Shown: positions 32,156 through 33,787 of the stretch, piece by piece
Position numbering within the stretch: position 1 is the first letter of the stretch
Layout of the letters: every line of letters begins with the position of its first letter
Origin: CAYZUE01 sp964481825
Lineage (GTDB): Archaea > Hydrothermarchaeota > Hydrothermarchaeia > Hydrothermarchaeales > JALUUU01
Assembly (NCBI GenBank): GCA_964481825.1
Contig: CAYZUE010000009.1
Location: 1 to 33,787 of the forward strand
Direction: 5' to 3'
DNA: 33,787 nt
Translations under genes and position numbers: made by a program
The notes under the pieces: model-generated
The model's input: the letters and a program-made list of their open reading frames with translations, nothing else
What the model was told of the DNA's origin: nothing
Database searches by the model: none

Positions 32156-33307
32156 TTGAAAGTAGCTGTTTTAGGGATTGGCATAACAAAATTTGGAGAG
32201 CAATGGGAAAGTTCCTTCAGCAACATATTTGTTGAAGCTGGATCTAAGGCTATCCAGGATGCCAATATCGATGGTAAGGATATCGAAGCCATTTATGTAG
32301 GAACCATGTCCGCTGGACGGTTCATAGATCAAGAGCACATAAATGCGCTGATAGCCGATCAAGCAGGACTAAACTCCATCCCATCCACTAGGGTTGAAGC
32401 CGCATGCGCATCAGGGGGGCTTGCGTTACGCCAGAGTATAATGGCAATTGAATCGGGTATGCATGACGTTGTTGTAACTGGAGGGGTAGAAAAGATGACT
32501 GATACAACTATGAGTAAAACAACACGCACACTGGTAACAGCGGCAGATCAAGAATGGGAAGCTTTTCTAGGTATGACATTCCCGGGGCTTTACGCCATGA
32601 TCGCCCGTCGACATATGCATGAATTCGGAACAACACGGGAACAGCTTGCCATGGTTTCGGTAAAAAATCATCGAAATGCTAAAAACAACCCCTTTGCCCA
32701 ATTTAACATGGAAATCACTGTAGATGATGTGCTGAACTCACCTAAAGTAGCTGACCCACTAACACTTTTAGATTGCTCACCAATAACCGATGGATCTGCG
32801 TGTATTGTCTTGGCATCAGAAGAAAAAGCCAAAGAATTCACAGATTCACCTATCTATGTGACTGGGAGCGGTCAAGCCTCAAGCACTTTATCCCTTCATG
32901 ATAGAGAACAAATAACTGTAATCGACTCCACATGTAACGCTTCTAAGGAGGCTTATAGGAGAGCAAACATAACAGCTTCAGATGTTCAAATAGCCGACGT
33001 TCATGACGCATTTACCATAGGGGAAATTCTTGCAATCGAAGGCCTAGGTTTTGTGAAAAAAGGTGAAGGTGGAAAAGCAACCGAGGATGGTGTAACTGAT
33101 AAAGGCGGGAGGATACCTGTTAACACATCTGGAGGACTTAAAGCCAAAGGACATCCAGTCGGTGCAACCGGAATTGCGCAAGCAGTGGAGATAGTTAGCC
33201 AACTTAGAGGGGACGCAGGTAAACGACAGGTTAATGCAGACATAGGATTAACTCATAATGTTGGTGGTTCAGGTGGTACTTCGATTGTTCACATATTCGA
33301 AAAATAA
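32156..33307 (+). CDS. acetyl-CoA C-acetyltransferase (archaeal SCP-x-like thiolase)
   Basis: The thiolase condenses two acetyl-CoA to acetoacetyl-CoA and passes it to HMGS. The 383-residue protein has nucleophile Cys 84 in VEAACASGGLALRQ, DVHDAFTIGEILA, and His 333 in GGLKAKGHPVGATGIAQ. The usual second catalytic Cys (CxG near the C-terminus) is replaced in LTHNVGGSGGTS, as is common in archaeal and SCP-x-like thiolases. The start is TTG. Its bases look richer in G+C than most of the window. It forms a complex with HMGS and the DUF35 protein encoded next. Confidence 0.95.
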   Translation: MKVAVLGIGITKFGEQWESSFSNIFVEAGSKAIQDANIDGKDIEAIYVGTMSAGRFIDQEHINALIADQAGLNSIPSTRVEAACASGGLALRQSIMAIESGMHDVVVTGGVEKMTDTTMSKTTRTLVTAADQEWEAFLGMTFPGLYAMIARRHMHEFGTTREQLAMVSVKNHRNAKNNPFAQFNMEITVDDVLNSPKVADPLTLLDCSPITDGSACIVLASEEKAKEFTDSPIYVTGSGQASSTLSLHDREQITVIDSTCNASKEAYRRANITASDVQIADVHDAFTIGEILAIEGLGFVKKGEGGKATEDGVTDKGGRIPVNTSGGLKAKGHPVGATGIAQAVEIVSQLRGDAGKRQVNADIGLTHNVGGSGGTSIVHIFEK

Positions 33308-33316
33308 GGAGAAAAA

Positions 33317-33712
33317 ATGAGCATACCCCGCTTTTGGAGGCATAATAAAAGTAGATACAACCTAATCGGTACCCGATGTGTTAAATGTGATGAAACTTAT
33401 TTTCCACCTCGGAAGCTATGCCCAAAATGTAGAAGAAAAGGGGAATTAGAGGATGTTAATTTAAAAAGGACGGGGGAGATCGTCACCTTCACCGTAATCC
33501 GTAACCCCTCTGAGGGATGGGGTAATACCGACCCGTATATCATGGCTATAGTTAAGCTTGATGATGGGCCATCCTTAACCACCCAGATCGTTGATTGCGA
33601 GTTAGAGGGGATAGAGATAGGTCAGAGAGTGACTAAGGTTTTTAGAAAAATCCAGGAGGATGGGGACTCAGGTCTAATCCATTACGGGTTCAAATTTAAG
33701 CCCTTAGACTAA
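33317..33712 (+). CDS. DUF35 OB-fold protein with zinc ribbon, HMGS/thiolase complex partner
   Basis: This 131-residue protein has an N-terminal rubredoxin-like zinc ribbon (Cys 21, 24, 35 and 38: CVKC and CPKC) and a C-terminal OB fold (TGEIVTFTVIRNPSEGWG, then PYIMAIVKLDDGPSLTTQI). In archaea it bridges HMG-CoA synthase and the thiolase and helps channel acetoacetyl-CoA. It follows the thiolase by nine bases with a GGAG-type ribosome site, the third gene of that complex. It ends the operon. Confidence 0.94.
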   Translation: MSIPRFWRHNKSRYNLIGTRCVKCDETYFPPRKLCPKCRRKGELEDVNLKRTGEIVTFTVIRNPSEGWGNTDPYIMAIVKLDDGPSLTTQIVDCELEGIEIGQRVTKVFRKIQEDGDSGLIHYGFKFKPLD

Positions 33713-33756
33713 AGAAATTTTCAAAACAAAGATAATTTACGCTATACCTAATTACG

Positions 33757-33767
33757 TTTTTTTTTTT
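33757..33767 (+). terminator. poly-T terminator after the mevalonate operon
   Basis: Eleven T residues in a row lie about 45 nt after the DUF35 stop. Archaeal RNA polymerase terminates at such runs. No gene is visible between 33713 and the window end. Confidence 0.55.
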
Positions 33768-33787
33768 ACAAATCCAATTATGGCATT

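Noticed and set aside
1..33787. CRISPR arrays, insertion sequences, transposases or phage genes
   Set aside because: No spaced repeats, transposase motifs or phage structural genes were seen on reading both strands.

Overview
The window is archaeal and AT-rich (roughly one third G+C by eye). It carries NOP5 and fibrillarin, archaeal-type lipid genes, the archaeal ADH-synthase route to 3-dehydroquinate, the HMGS/thiolase/DUF35 mevalonate entry cluster and methanopterin genes. A euryarchaeal methanogen or close relative is the best fit: beta-RFAP synthase, a DHPS-like protein of the MJ0107 type, split pyruvate carboxylase and an EhaR-like HAD protein all point that way. The exact lineage cannot be fixed from this sequence. 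Many genes look leaderless, with a TATA box about 25-28 nt before the start codon; others have clear GGAGG or GGTG ribosome sites. TTG and GTG starts are common.

Layout. 1-3554 (minus): nop5, flpA, a membrane protein, a HAD phosphatase-like protein and a small RHH-like protein. 3618-10059: pyrD, DUF98 chorismate lyase-like gene, mptG and elp3 (plus), a CDP-alcohol phosphatidyltransferase (minus), a DHPS-like gene and a CsaA-like tRNA-binding protein (plus). 10065-14815: a complete branched-chain amino acid ABC transporter, livH-livM on minus and livK-livG-livF on plus. 14913-19966: a biotin block with pycB, pycA, birA and bioY. 19995-21363 (minus): geranylgeranyl reductase and its 2[4Fe-4S] ferredoxin. 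21419-23571: trpA, panB and a small anchored protein. 23696-29640: ADH synthase, DHQ synthase II, aroD, aroE and a TPR-like protein, then a bacterial-type aroK (minus) and tyrA (plus). 29642-30091: signal peptidase (minus). 30146-30239: a degenerate tRNA-Pro-like element. 30408-33712: HTH regulator, HMG-CoA synthase, thiolase and DUF35 protein.

How the parts fit. Shikimate genes make chorismate. The DUF98 gene can turn chorismate into 4-hydroxybenzoate, which MptG can use for methanopterin. BioY imports biotin, BirA attaches it to PycB, and PycAB makes oxaloacetate. The mevalonate block makes isoprenoids, whose lipid chains are saturated by the reductase-ferredoxin pair.

Points most worth a second look: TyrA ends in a domain that looks like the FDX-ACB domain of PheRS beta; the shikimate kinase is bacterial-type; a tRNA-Pro(CGG)-like relic with a possible 21-nt intron lies near 30.2 kb; two proteins seem to start at AUU/AUC-type codons; three divergent gene pairs share one symmetric TATA box; AGAC-N8-GTCT palindromes lie upstream of birA and aroK.
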